NCBI RefSeq assembly: GCF_003402975.1 | Contig: NZ_QURB01000002.1 | Span: forward strand, 62,001-126,000 | Source: Brumimicrobium aurantiacum | Lineage (GTDB): Bacteria > Bacteroidota > Bacteroidia > Flavobacteriales_D > Crocinitomicaceae | Direction: 5' to 3' | Length of the DNA stretch: 64,000 bases | In this document: positions 1 through 9,078 of the stretch, piece after piece | Numbering within the stretch: the first letter of the stretch is position 1 | How the letters are laid out: every line of letters begins with the position of its first letter | The notes under the pieces: generated by a model | What the model was told of the DNA's origin: nothing | The model's database searches: none | Seen by the model: the letters and a program-made list of their open reading frames with translations, nothing else | Program-made: the position numbers and the translations under genes

Positions 1-462
1 CTTATATGGAGCACCTTGTTCAACATTGTACATCGGAAAAGAATTACAAACATCATTTATATCATTGCAATATTTTTCGATGGTTTTTCGTTCACTTGGA
101 AAAATGTTAGTCAGTTGTAAAATGAAATTGTCATATCCTTGTGCATGAGGGTACTTAATTGGATCATCATCAAAAGTTACATAATCATAAGCATTTTGAT
201 CCATTCTTTTTATGCGAAGATCATCGATGATTCCTAAGTACTTAAAATATTGATATAGGTTTTGATCTTTTTCTAAACCACCTATATAATGTACACCTGT
301 GTCAAAAATAGTTTTATCTCTAACAAAGGTTTGTAGGTTACCTCCATATTGATTGTTCTTTTCTAGAACGCAAACCTTCAAACCTTCTTTGGCAAGAATT
401 ATAGAAGCAGATAAACCGCCCATTCCACTACCAATTATGACAATATCATATTCTTTTTCCAA
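1..462 (-). CDS. FAD-dependent oxidoreductase, carotenoid-desaturase-like (N-terminal part)
   Basis: Only the first 154 codons are inside the window; the gene runs off the left edge. The translation opens with a dinucleotide-binding motif (DIVIIGSGMGG) followed by a second FAD-contacting stretch (VCVLEKNNQYGG) and TGVHYIGG, the layout of phytoene desaturase / retinol saturase-like flavoproteins. The start is read as TTG at 462, one base after the stop of the upstream MMPL gene; an in-frame TAA lies four codons further up and the first ATG would delete the FAD motif. It is the last gene seen of the minus-strand pigment operon. The full-length enzyme encoded at 12189-13847 opens with a similar motif order. 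A redox step on a polyene or its precursor is inferred; the exact substrate is unknown. Confidence 0.8.
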   Translation of the reverse strand, partial: MEKEYDIVIIGSGMGGLSASIILAKEGLKVCVLEKNNQYGGNLQTFVRDKTIFDTGVHYIGGLEKDQNLYQYFKYLGIIDDLRIKRMDQNAYDYVTFDDDPIKYPHAQGYDNFILQLTNIFPSERKTIEKYCNDINDVCNSFPMYNVEQGAPYK

Positions 463-463
463 G

Positions 464-3400
464 CTATATTTTTTTTAAAATAGAATAATTATTTTCTTCG
501 ATTTCTAATTGAAAACCAAATTTAAGCAAATCCGTTTGGTAAATTGAAGATGAAACAATAATAACTTGTTCAAACTCATGTTTATTCAATAGTGCTTCAA
601 TTTTTTCAGAATTCACATTTGTGGTTATCAATAGTGTTTCATATGCTGAATGTGGATCTCTATTATAATTGATTTTTCTTTTGTTTATCAAGTAGTTTTG
701 TTCGGCAATTTGTTGGTTTTCTATATTTTCAATAAAAGTAAATACTTTTCTTTTGGCTTCTTGAAGCGTGAGCATGATATCCCAAATTCCTAAATCATCT
801 CCTATACGAAGAATTTTTGCATCCGGTTTTATATGTGGATTGACTTGGTGATATGTTTTTTTGTTGAGTTCAAACTCAAGTTTTGCCTTTTTTACAATTT
901 CATTTCTTTTATAGAGAAAGCTTAACTTCACTTTTTGTGCAAAATAATCTTCATCTTCTAATTTATAACGGATAGTTTTAAATTTGGATTTAAACTTTTT
1001 ACTGATCGTTTTTGTGAGTTCCCTTAAAGTAAGGTTTTTATATTCTTGATTTACTGAAATTCGTTCTCCAATCTCTATGGTATGTTTACCATCAAAAATG
1101 ATAAAATCTCCTTTCGGAAGTAAGTCAGCATTTCCATGAATATAAAGAGGAACAATGTCTAAGTCATATTTTTGAGCCAAAAGAAATGCACCTTTATGAA
1201 ATCTATTGATATCATTGGTGAGAGATCTAGTACCTTCAGGAAATATAACCAATGAATTTCCTTTACGCACCATTTCAATCAATTCTTCCTCATTTGATTC
1301 TAATCCTTTTGTAATAGGAAAATACCCCGCTAATTGAACCGCTTTACCAAATATTGGAGAGTTATACACCCAATTGTTTACAAAGAAGATAAATGGAGTG
1401 TTTATAAATCCAATGCTCAATGTATCTAAAAAAGAGGTGTGATTAGGAAGGATTATTGCAGGCTTGTCAAACGCTTCGTGATGTGGATTATAAACCATGT
1501 TTTTTAAACCATAATTGGTGTACATTACTGACTTGAGTAATCGCGAAATTTTCTTTCTAAAAAGCCTTTGCTTAAACTCCATATTGAAGGGAAGTAACTT
1601 TATAAAAACAATACCAATTAAAGAAAATAACAATCCTCCCAAACCATAATATAGATGGGATAAAACTGCAGAAATAAAAAGACGCAGAGAAACGGGAGAT
1701 TTACCCTGCTTTGGTCTCGATTCAAATATAAAACTGAATATTATTGGATAAATAGAGAAGGTAATCAACATTGCTGAAATGATTCCGAACAAAGAGATTA
1801 AAGAAATAGATTTTAATGCTGGATGCTTAGCAAAAATGAGTACACCAATCGATAAAACAGTTGTGAGTACCGCCAATAAGATTGAAATTCGGTAGGTTTT
1901 TAAATTATTTTGACCATTGGTATATTTATTTTGTAGACCGGTAGTCATGAATATACTAAAATCAATTCCCAAACCTAAAATTAAGGTGGTAACAATGGTA
2001 CTGAATATGTTTAATTCTAGCCCAAATAAATATATAAATGTTGTCGTTGCAATACCCGTTAGAACTATAGGAATTATACTTACTAACGCCAATTCAATAC
2101 GTCTAAAAAAGAAAAGTAATATTATAAAAACAGCAATAAATGAATAATTCATCAATCGTTTAAAATCATCTTTAATTTCCCCTAAAAATTGTTCATTAAG
2201 GTGTTTTCGATCGATCACCACAATGTTTTCTTCTTTGGCTAAAGTTTGAAGTACATTTGCTCTGGAAATAGAGTCTGTTTTAACAATAGTCGATAAGGTC
2301 TTAAATTCATTTTTCTCTGAATAAAACTCGTCTAAAAATAAGGTCTTTATTTCTTGGTAATCTCTTAAATGAATGTGTTGATATTTTTTATTTAGCATTG
2401 TATCAACTTGACTAAAAGCGTCTTCTTTAAATCCCAATTTTTTTGCAGCTAAATTGACATATTTGATGGTTGAATCAATTTTTTGGTCATTCCAGAAATG
2501 ATTCCATAATCTAAGTTTTTCCTTTTGTTTTTCTTTGGATAATACGAATTCACCTATCGAAGTATAATCTTCTATAACTCCTTCCTTTTCTAACTGGTGG
2601 AGTTTTTCTTCTAATTGATTATTCCTGTTTAAAACTGATTCTAATGTGTCAGAATATGCAGTAACATAAATGCTTTTAGCACCAATACTTCCTAGTGATT
2701 CTAATTGCTTTTCTGAGGCTTGCATTTCATCAGGAACAAAATTTAAATCGGCAATATTGTTATTGAACTCCACTTTGTCATAGGAGAATATCCCAAAAAG
2801 TATTGCAATGATTGCAATTGATAATAGTACTTTGTTTTTATGAAATTTGTGTTCAGCTAAATTATCAATAATAGTGACATTGGGTCTTTGTTTTGGCTTG
2901 TATAAATGTGGAATAATTAATAACGCAAAGATGGCAGTAGAAACTATACTAATCGAAGCAAAAATCCCTAAATCCTGAAGTACTTTAGAATTTACAAAAG
3001 TTAGGCATAAAAAAGCTATTGATGTAGTTATGCTACTGGTTAAAATGGGTTTAGTAACGCTTTTGTATACAGATGCTATATCTGATTTTTCTCGATAATG
3101 TGTTGCAATGTGTAGCGAATAATCAATGGTAATACCCAATAATACGGCTCCAATACTAATAGAGATTGCAGATATAGCCTCAGTTGTTAAAGAGACTATT
3201 GCCAAAGCAAATAATCCACCACAAATTACTGGAACAAACAGAGTAATCGGTATTAAAATTCGACGATAGAATAGAATAAGAATAAGGAATAGTATGCTTA
3301 AGGAAAAAAGTACTGTACTTTGAATATCTGATTTAATTTGTCTAGCATTTGCTAATGCTATAAAAGGTGAACCAAAATAACTGATTTCTATTGCTCCTTT

Positions 3401-4126
3401 GTATTGTTCATTTAAACTTTTTTGATAAGCATAAAGGTGATCTACAAATACCTCACTTTTTTTTGTGTCAGTCCCTGAGAAATTGGGAGTAATAAACAAC
3501 ATGATCGTTGAACTATCATTTGAACTTAAAAATCCATTGTTTATAATGAAGTCTTTTGAAACACCTATAGATTTCAATTTGTTAAGTCCTAATGATGTAA
3601 AGCCAAGAGGATCATTTAAAATAAATTCTCGAGCAACGATTCCTGTAGGTGAAATTAAGGTCTTATAACTATTTTTAATTTGCTTATCAATTTCATCTTT
3701 CTCTATTTTTTTTGATAGCTTTTTATAGTCTTCTCGGTTTAAAAAGTAAGGCAAGTTTTGATGAACGAAGGAAAAAGTTTGATCAATTTGATTCATGTCT
3801 ACCTTTCCCTGAACTTCTGAATAATAAATGGAGTCTCGTTTTATTGTGTCTAGAAATAGTTCGGCAACTTCTGCTGCTTTATCAAGTGAACTAGAGGTTG
3901 TAGACTTCACCATTACTGTTATTTTATCAGCAAAATTAAGTTGTTGAAGTACTTTTGAAGTTTTATTGTTTTGCTCTCCTTTTGGAAGGATTTGGGTGAT
4001 ATCTTCACTGAAATTTATGCGTAATGCAAAGAAGAAGCAACTCGACAAAAATAGAATCAATAGCGTAACAAAAAGAAGGCTATTCTTTTGTATTGATTTA
4101 TAGGTTTTGATTAGATAATTGATCAT
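464..4126 (-). CDS. MMPL/RND-type exporter fused to a PlsC-like acyltransferase
   Basis: A 1220-residue membrane protein in three parts. Residues about 1-860 form an MMPL/RND-type lipid exporter: a first membrane helix near 18-36, a large periplasmic loop, a helix bundle near 265-410, a second loop and a second bundle near 690-860. A 1-acylglycerol-phosphate acyltransferase-like domain follows, with the catalytic HX4D motif NHTSFLD (H896, D901) and a FPEGTRS motif. The last ~170 residues (KILRIGDDLGIWD onward) resemble a worn methyltransferase fold and are not assigned. It overlaps the upstream glycosyltransferase gene by 4 bases (ATGA), so the two are probably translationally coupled. MMPL exporters are standard in aryl-polyene/flexirubin clusters, so moving the acylated pigment to the outer membrane is the likely role (inference). 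Confidence 0.88.
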   Translation of the reverse strand: MINYLIKTYKSIQKNSLLFVTLLILFLSSCFFFALRINFSEDITQILPKGEQNNKTSKVLQQLNFADKITVMVKSTTSSSLDKAAEVAELFLDTIKRDSIYYSEVQGKVDMNQIDQTFSFVHQNLPYFLNREDYKKLSKKIEKDEIDKQIKNSYKTLISPTGIVAREFILNDPLGFTSLGLNKLKSIGVSKDFIINNGFLSSNDSSTIMLFITPNFSGTDTKKSEVFVDHLYAYQKSLNEQYKGAIEISYFGSPFIALANARQIKSDIQSTVLFSLSILFLILILFYRRILIPITLFVPVICGGLFALAIVSLTTEAISAISISIGAVLLGITIDYSLHIATHYREKSDIASVYKSVTKPILTSSITTSIAFLCLTFVNSKVLQDLGIFASISIVSTAIFALLIIPHLYKPKQRPNVTIIDNLAEHKFHKNKVLLSIAIIAILFGIFSYDKVEFNNNIADLNFVPDEMQASEKQLESLGSIGAKSIYVTAYSDTLESVLNRNNQLEEKLHQLEKEGVIEDYTSIGEFVLSKEKQKEKLRLWNHFWNDQKIDSTIKYVNLAAKKLGFKEDAFSQVDTMLNKKYQHIHLRDYQEIKTLFLDEFYSEKNEFKTLSTIVKTDSISRANVLQTLAKEENIVVIDRKHLNEQFLGEIKDDFKRLMNYSFIAVFIILLFFFRRIELALVSIIPIVLTGIATTTFIYLFGLELNIFSTIVTTLILGLGIDFSIFMTTGLQNKYTNGQNNLKTYRISILLAVLTTVLSIGVLIFAKHPALKSISLISLFGIISAMLITFSIYPIIFSFIFESRPKQGKSPVSLRLFISAVLSHLYYGLGGLLFSLIGIVFIKLLPFNMEFKQRLFRKKISRLLKSVMYTNYGLKNMVYNPHHEAFDKPAIILPNHTSFLDTLSIGFINTPFIFFVNNWVYNSPIFGKAVQLAGYFPITKGLESNEEELIEMVRKGNSLVIFPEGTRSLTNDINRFHKGAFLLAQKYDLDIVPLYIHGNADLLPKGDFIIFDGKHTIEIGERISVNQEYKNLTLRELTKTISKKFKSKFKTIRYKLEDEDYFAQKVKLSFLYKRNEIVKKAKLEFELNKKTYHQVNPHIKPDAKILRIGDDLGIWDIMLTLQEAKRKVFTFIENIENQQIAEQNYLINKRKINYNRDPHSAYETLLITTNVNSEKIEALLNKHEFEQVIIVSSSIYQTDLLKFGFQLEIEENNYSILKKI

Positions 4127-5289
4127 TTGTTTCCCCTTTTTCTTTGAATTGAAATAAGTATAAAATAACTAATAGTTCCAACGAGGATAGCAGCGGTTGT
4201 AGCCAAAACAAAACTTCCAAGAAGATATTCTATAAGGTGGTTTTTAAAATCTACGACATTACTATATTCTTCTTGGTCAATATTGTGATTGGTAAAAAGT
4301 CCTCCCAGGTATAAAGAGGAAATGACAATAATTGGAATCATCGGAGGAATACTAACATTTGAAGCCGCAAAAGCTAATAGTTTGTTTAGCTTAAATGACA
4401 CAGCCAAAAATAATACAGCTACAGTTTGAACCCCCCAAATTGGAATGATCCCAATAAATACGCCTAATGCAAGTGATAAAGATTTGACTTTCGGACTATC
4501 TCCACTTCCTAAAATGTCTTCTTTAATAAAGTTGCGTAGACTTTTTTTTTTGAATGAATTAAAAAATGATTTTGGAAGATAATATAGCAAAGTAAATATC
4601 ACTAATACAGTGTTTAAAATGCTTATACGGGTAAAATCTTTGAATGGTCTAAAATGACTTACCCTTTCATTTTCATCATATTTAATTTGAACAGGTATGT
4701 TTTTTACTTCTATACCTTTCCAAGCGGATCTTACGATACATTCAATTTCGAATTCAAACTTCTTTGTAAACCATCGTTTAGGCATAATATGAATAGGGTA
4801 GAGGCGGAAACCAGACTGTGTGTCTTCAAGCTTCTTTCCAGTTTCAAACCAAAACCAAAAATTGGAAAATTTATTTCCAAAACTACTTTTTGCAGGCACA
4901 CCTTCCTGTTTCATATTACGGGAACCGATAAATAAAGCCGTGGGTTCTTTTTTGGAGGCAGAAAGTAAAATAGGAATATCTTCTGGAAAATGTTGTCCAT
5001 CTGAATCTATGGTAATGGCATGGGTATATCCTAAAGCTATTGCTTTTTTAAATCCTTGCCTTAATGCATATCCCTTGCCTATATTTTTAGGGAATTCAAT
5101 TAAATTGATTCCTTCAAATGCTTTGAGCACTTTTGATGTGCCATCAGTAGAACCATCATTTACAATTATGATGTCTTTTTCGTCAACCTTAGTCAATACA
5201 CCATCAATAACTCTCTTTAAAGTTTTGATATTATTATAAGTCGGAATAATAACACAATGTGATAATGTGGTTGAAACTGTTGATTCCAT
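4123..5289 (-). CDS. Family 2 glycosyltransferase with C-terminal DUF2062 membrane domain
   Basis: 388 residues counted from the Met at 5289, preferred because it sits 4 bases behind the upstream stop; the open frame extends to 5331 but that would overlap the upstream gene. The GT2 fold shows IIPTYNN (14-20), NDGSTDG (44-50) and the metal-binding type DSDGQH (95-100). The C-terminal third is a DUF2062 membrane domain, recognisable from its GVFIGIIPIWGVQT stretch, and ends in a hydrophobic helix. GT2-DUF2062 proteins recur in flexirubin/aryl-polyene clusters. An undecaprenyl- or lipid-linked sugar transfer, or decoration of the pigment anchor, is inferred. It lies between a small secreted protein gene and the MMPL exporter gene in one tight operon. 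Confidence 0.88.
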   Translation of the reverse strand: MESTVSTTLSHCVIIPTYNNIKTLKRVIDGVLTKVDEKDIIIVNDGSTDGTSKVLKAFEGINLIEFPKNIGKGYALRQGFKKAIALGYTHAITIDSDGQHFPEDIPILLSASKKEPTALFIGSRNMKQEGVPAKSSFGNKFSNFWFWFETGKKLEDTQSGFRLYPIHIMPKRWFTKKFEFEIECIVRSAWKGIEVKNIPVQIKYDENERVSHFRPFKDFTRISILNTVLVIFTLLYYLPKSFFNSFKKKSLRNFIKEDILGSGDSPKVKSLSLALGVFIGIIPIWGVQTVAVLFLAVSFKLNKLLAFAASNVSIPPMIPIIVISSLYLGGLFTNHNIDQEEYSNVVDFKNHLIEYLLGSFVLATTAAILVGTISYFILISIQRKRGNK

Positions 5290-5293
5290 TGAA

Positions 5294-5779
5294 CTACTGA
5301 AGTTTTTTAAGTTCATCTTCGTTGAAGACACTTGTTTCTTTAGCTACGGTTTTTATGAACTGTTTGACATCACTTTCCGATGACATATAACTTTCTAAGA
5401 TAAATTTTTTGTCGGAGGCTATCGCATCAGAATAAGTCAAAAATGAAGGTATGTTTGATTGTATGATTACGCGTATAAGTCTAATTTCAATGTTAGAAGG
5501 TGAATCCTTAACAGCTTCTTCTAGAATTTTAACTCCCTTTTTAAATTGTTTTAATTTATCAATTGGTGAATCATGATATTTTGACAACATGATCTCCGAA
5601 GCACCTATATATGCAGATTGTAAATTCGCTTGAATAGTATCACTTTTGGTCGCTACTTCATTAAAGTATACGGCGCTTTCTTTATCGCTTTCGGCTTTTC
5701 GAAATGCATTTCGCAATGTATCTAACTGGTTCACGCTAGAAAACAAGGTAAGCACCAATGTCAAAAGTATTGCTTTCAT
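5294..5779 (-). CDS. Small secreted protein of the pigment operon, unknown function
   Basis: 161 residues beginning with a clear signal peptide (MKAILLTLVLTLFSSVNQ) and otherwise helical and charged. The middle (SAYIGASEIMLSKY, then KLKQFKKGVKILEEAVKDSP) reads like TPR-type helices. I recognise no catalytic motif. It is packed between the dehydratase gene (2-base gap) and the glycosyltransferase gene (4-base gap). Proteins of this size occur at this position in flexirubin-type clusters, so a periplasmic helper of pigment transport or assembly is the best guess, but the role is not established. Confidence 0.75.
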   Translation of the reverse strand: MKAILLTLVLTLFSSVNQLDTLRNAFRKAESDKESAVYFNEVATKSDTIQANLQSAYIGASEIMLSKYHDSPIDKLKQFKKGVKILEEAVKDSPSNIEIRLIRVIIQSNIPSFLTYSDAIASDKKFILESYMSSESDVKQFIKTVAKETSVFNEDELKKLQ

Positions 5780-5781
5780 AT

Positions 5782-6165
5782 TTATAAGATTGAATATTTT
5801 ACACTCATTTTAAGTGCAATTTTATCCTCAATATAGCAAATGTTTTTCACTTTTATAATATCTTCATTATCTGTATTTAAAGTAATTGATAATTTGATCT
5901 CAGGACTTGTGTTGGGGTTTATTAATGACATGAATTTAATATTATTCGAAGTATTCATGATCAGTTTTTTAGCTGTGATTTCGGAAGTTAATTCTTTCAA
6001 AACTTGCACCATGCATACACCTGGAACCACTGGATTCCCAGGGAAATGACCTAAGAAGATTTCATGATCTTTATTTAAGTGGATAAAGGCATTGTACTCC
6101 TTTTCACTGACTTTTACTATTTCTTTAATGGTATAAAACCCCTTTAATAACATATTATTTTTCAT
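5782..6165 (-). CDS. Hot-dog fold 3-hydroxyacyl-ACP dehydratase
   Basis: 127 residues, the usual size of a single hot-dog dehydratase (FabZ/ApeI-like). The key segment is GHFPGNPVVPGV, with the catalytic His and the glycine/proline-rich turn of the FabZ family. It would remove water from the 3-hydroxyacyl-ACP made by the FabG-like reductase during polyene elongation. The first Met at 6165 overlaps the halogenase-like gene by 11 bases; a second Met at 6153 would start just past that stop codon and is also possible. It sits directly downstream of the halogenase-like flavoprotein gene in the minus operon. Confidence 0.88.
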   Translation of the reverse strand: MKNNMLLKGFYTIKEIVKVSEKEYNAFIHLNKDHEIFLGHFPGNPVVPGVCMVQVLKELTSEITAKKLIMNTSNNIKFMSLINPNTSPEIKLSITLNTDNEDIIKVKNICYIEDKIALKMSVKYSIL

Positions 6166-7396
6166 TTTCTAAATCTAAAGTATAAGCCATATTACTTAAT
6201 ACACGATGATGTTTTCTAACAAATGGATTCTCTTCATTCCACACATATCCTGCCAATACTGCACATATTTTTCTCTTAACATCTAGATTAGCAGGTTCAT
6301 GGAAGAATATTTTTTGTAAATTTCCTGTGTACCATTCTTTTACGTAGGTAGAGAAAACTTCGACCCCTTTCTCGATATATTCTGCGTATTCTTTTTCCCA
6401 ATCTACATGTTCACCATTTAATTGGCGTGTAATTAATTTTGCCGCTAATATACCGGATTCTGTAGCAAATGCAACACCAGATGAAAATACTGGATCGAGA
6501 AAACTAGAGCTGTTCCCAGTTAGCACAAAGCCTTTACCATAGAGTTTACTCACAGAACAGGAATAGTTTTTTAAAAATACGGGTTTAAATAAAAATGAAT
6601 TATGTTCAAATCTCTTTCTATAGAAGTCTGATAAGGAAATCGCTTTACGAATAGCTTCTTCGGCATCTCCTTCTGACGAAAGGTTTTCAATATATTCTGT
6701 TGGTCCAACAACACCAATACTGGTTACACCATTTGAAAAAGGTATGACCCATAGCCAAACTTCTGTTTCTAAAATATCAAAAGTAATCAGTGTTCCTTCT
6801 TGTCCATTTGGACGATTGATGTCTTTTGTATGTGTAAAAATAGACGAATTTCCCGATACTGATGCAGGTGCGTCAAGATCGAGTAATTTAGGTAAAACTC
6901 TTCCAAATCCACTAGAATCAATAATGTGTTTTGCAGTTATCTCTCGAGCGTTTCCATCTTTATCTTTAATGGTTACCAACGAATTATCATTTTCAAATTT
7001 AACGGCTGTTACTTCTGATTCAAATTCTATATTTACTCCTTTTTTTTGAGCTTCATTAGCAATAACAAGATCAAAATCGGCCCGAGGAACTTGGTAGGTC
7101 CAATTCCAGCCTTCTCCAAATTTATCGCTAAAATCAAATACACAAACTTTTTCTTTATCAATAAATCGAGCTCCCCATTTTTTTTCAAAACCAGCCTCTT
7201 CAATTGCAGGGATTAAACCGACTTCGTCGAAATGATCCATTACTCTTGGAATGAAGCTTTCGCCAATTACTGGCCTCGGAAACTTGGCTTTTTCAACAAC
7301 TAAAACGTCAACGTCTTGATTATTTAAATAGGTAGAGGAAACAATTCCTGATGGACCAGCACCAATAACAAGTACATCAACATCTACTTTTTTCAT
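6155..7396 (-). CDS. Halogenase-like FAD-dependent oxidoreductase
   Basis: 413 residues. The FAD-binding GAGPSG is at 12-17 and a GESFIP element at 45-50. Residues 214-219 read WLWVIP, matching the WxWxIP motif that marks flavin-dependent halogenases. A lysine pair at 72-73 (GFEKKWGARF) falls where the catalytic Lys of these enzymes is expected, though this was aligned only by eye. DPVFSSGVAFA is the later FAD-contacting loop. It is the first gene of the minus operon, driven by the promoter at 7462-7492. Flexirubins are often chlorinated, so aryl-ring halogenation is plausible; plain oxidation or reduction in the geranylgeranyl-reductase style is the alternative. Confidence 0.8.
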   Translation of the reverse strand: MKKVDVDVLVIGAGPSGIVSSTYLNNQDVDVLVVEKAKFPRPVIGESFIPRVMDHFDEVGLIPAIEEAGFEKKWGARFIDKEKVCVFDFSDKFGEGWNWTYQVPRADFDLVIANEAQKKGVNIEFESEVTAVKFENDNSLVTIKDKDGNAREITAKHIIDSSGFGRVLPKLLDLDAPASVSGNSSIFTHTKDINRPNGQEGTLITFDILETEVWLWVIPFSNGVTSIGVVGPTEYIENLSSEGDAEEAIRKAISLSDFYRKRFEHNSFLFKPVFLKNYSCSVSKLYGKGFVLTGNSSSFLDPVFSSGVAFATESGILAAKLITRQLNGEHVDWEKEYAEYIEKGVEVFSTYVKEWYTGNLQKIFFHEPANLDVKRKICAVLAGYVWNEENPFVRKHHRVLSNMAYTLDLENEK

Positions 7397-7397
7397 A

Positions 7398-7426
7398 TTG
7401 ATAAAATAAAAACATTTTTATATTTG
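7398..7426 (+). promoter_or_regulatory. Promoter of the tyrosine ammonia-lyase operon
   Basis: The -7 box TATATTTG (7419-7426) fits the Bacteroidetes TAnnTTTG consensus, with TTG at 7398-7400 and an 18-base spacer. It ends 48 bases before the ATG at 7475. Confidence 0.7.
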
Positions 7427-7461
7427 CATATATATATAAGTGTTATACTATATACTATGAA

Positions 7462-7492
7462 CAAAAATATCTAAATGATCGTCTTAAACAAA
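7462..7492 (-). promoter_or_regulatory. Promoter of the minus-strand pigment operon
   Basis: On the minus strand the sequence reads TTTG (7492-7489), 19 bases, then TATTTTTG (7469-7462): a full match to the Bacteroidetes promoter with the preferred spacer. The -33 box lies inside the first codons of the divergent ammonia-lyase gene. The leader to the start at 7396 is about 60 bases. Confidence 0.75.
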
Positions 7493-8992
7493 CTTTTGAA
7501 GAATAAAGATTTTATTCTTCTTGTTGAAAACAAAACACCACTTGAACTCCATAAAGATCTAATTGAAAGGGTCGAAAAGAATCATGATTTTCTTAAAGAA
7601 TTTGCGGATGATAAAGTAATTTACGGAGTGAATACTGGATTTGGTCCTATGGCTCAATATAGGGTTTCTGACGAGAAAAGAATCAAACTACAATATAACT
7701 TAATTAGAAGTCATGCTTCTGGAGCGGGACAGCCTATACCCGTAAATCATGTTCGTGCAGCAATGATTGCACGACTAAACTCTTTAAGTCAATCCAAGTC
7801 AGGTGTTCATCCAAGTGTAATCAATACCTTGACGGATTTGATCAACAAAGAAGTTTATCCAGTAGTTTTTGAGCATGGTGGTGTTGGTGCAAGTGGCGAT
7901 TTAGTTCAACTTGCTCATGTTGCACTCGTGTTGATTGGTGAAGGTGAGGTGATATACAAAGGTGAAAGACAGGCGACAAAAGAAGTTTTTGATAAATTGA
8001 ATATTTCTCCTATTGAAGTGACATTAAGAGAAGGTTTGGCATTAATGAATGGTACTTCTGTAATGACAGGAATAGGATTGCTAAATCATCACAATGCAAC
8101 TAAGTTGTTGAAATGGTCAATGAATTGTTCTGCAATGATTAATGAATTGGTTGAAGCCTATGATGATCATTTTTCAGTTCCTTTAAATGGGGCAAAAATG
8201 CATGATGGACAAAATAAGGTTGCTGAAAATATGCGTGAACTATTGAAAGATAGTCAGCTTACAAAAAAAAGAGAGCAGCACTTATATACCGGAGAAAATA
8301 AAGAAGAAATTTTTAAAGAAAAGGTACAAGAGTATTATTCCATTCGTTGTATTCCACAGATTTTAGGACCTGTTTATGAAACAATCAAAAATGTAGGGAA
8401 TGTGCTTGAGTCTGAACTTAATTCTGCCAATGATAACCCGATTATTAATAGTGATTTAGGGCAAGTTTTTCACGGTGGAAACTTTCATGGTGATTATGTC
8501 TCACTTGAAATGGATAAATTGAAATTGGTGGTAACAAGATTGACAATGTTAGCAGATCGTCAATTGAACTATTTATTAAATGCTAAAATCAATGAAATTT
8601 TACCTCCATTTGTGAATAGAGGGGTTTTAGGGTTAAACTATGGTGTTCAAGGAGCGCAATTTACTGCAACTTCTACAACTGCCGAAAACCAAGCTTTATC
8701 AACATCAATGTATGTTCACTCTATTCCATGTAATAATGACAATCAAGACATTGTGAGTATGGGGACCAATGCTGCACAAATGGCATCGAAAACCATTAAC
8801 AATGCTTTTGAAGTAATGGCGATTGAATTGATTGCCATATATCAAGCGATTAAACATCTCAAAATTGAAGACAAGCTTTCTTCTAATAGTAGGAATATTA
8901 TGGAAGATTTAAAGGAGTTTATGCCTGAAATTATTGAAGACAATCCGATATATCCGATTATTGAGAATACAGTAAATTACCTGAAATCATAG
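7475..8992 (+). CDS. Tyrosine ammonia-lyase (aromatic amino acid ammonia-lyase)
   Basis: 505 residues, full length for the HAL/PAL/TAL family. The MIO cofactor triad Ala-Ser-Gly is at 139-141 (GGVGASGDL), the catalytic Tyr at 50 (VIYGVNTGFGP), and the substrate-selectivity pair is Ser79-His80 (RSHASG). The wording follows the Flavobacterium johnsoniae tyrosine ammonia-lyase closely from memory, including the EHGGVGASGDLVQL block and the SANDNPI loop. It would turn tyrosine into 4-coumarate plus ammonia, the aryl starter of flexirubin-type pigments. It opens the plus operon; an 86-base gap separates it from the FabG gene. A histidine ammonia-lyase role is less likely because of the cluster and the sequence match. 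Confidence 0.9.
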   Translation: MIVLNKLLKNKDFILLVENKTPLELHKDLIERVEKNHDFLKEFADDKVIYGVNTGFGPMAQYRVSDEKRIKLQYNLIRSHASGAGQPIPVNHVRAAMIARLNSLSQSKSGVHPSVINTLTDLINKEVYPVVFEHGGVGASGDLVQLAHVALVLIGEGEVIYKGERQATKEVFDKLNISPIEVTLREGLALMNGTSVMTGIGLLNHHNATKLLKWSMNCSAMINELVEAYDDHFSVPLNGAKMHDGQNKVAENMRELLKDSQLTKKREQHLYTGENKEEIFKEKVQEYYSIRCIPQILGPVYETIKNVGNVLESELNSANDNPIINSDLGQVFHGGNFHGDYVSLEMDKLKLVVTRLTMLADRQLNYLLNAKINEILPPFVNRGVLGLNYGVQGAQFTATSTTAENQALSTSMYVHSIPCNNDNQDIVSMGTNAAQMASKTINNAFEVMAIELIAIYQAIKHLKIEDKLSSNSRNIMEDLKEFMPEIIEDNPIYPIIENTVNYLKS

Positions 8993-9078
8993 AATAAATA
9001 TCAATAGACAGAATATATATTTTTATATCTGATTTTATTACTAAATTAGAAGAAGTATCATTTTACAATAAATACAGA

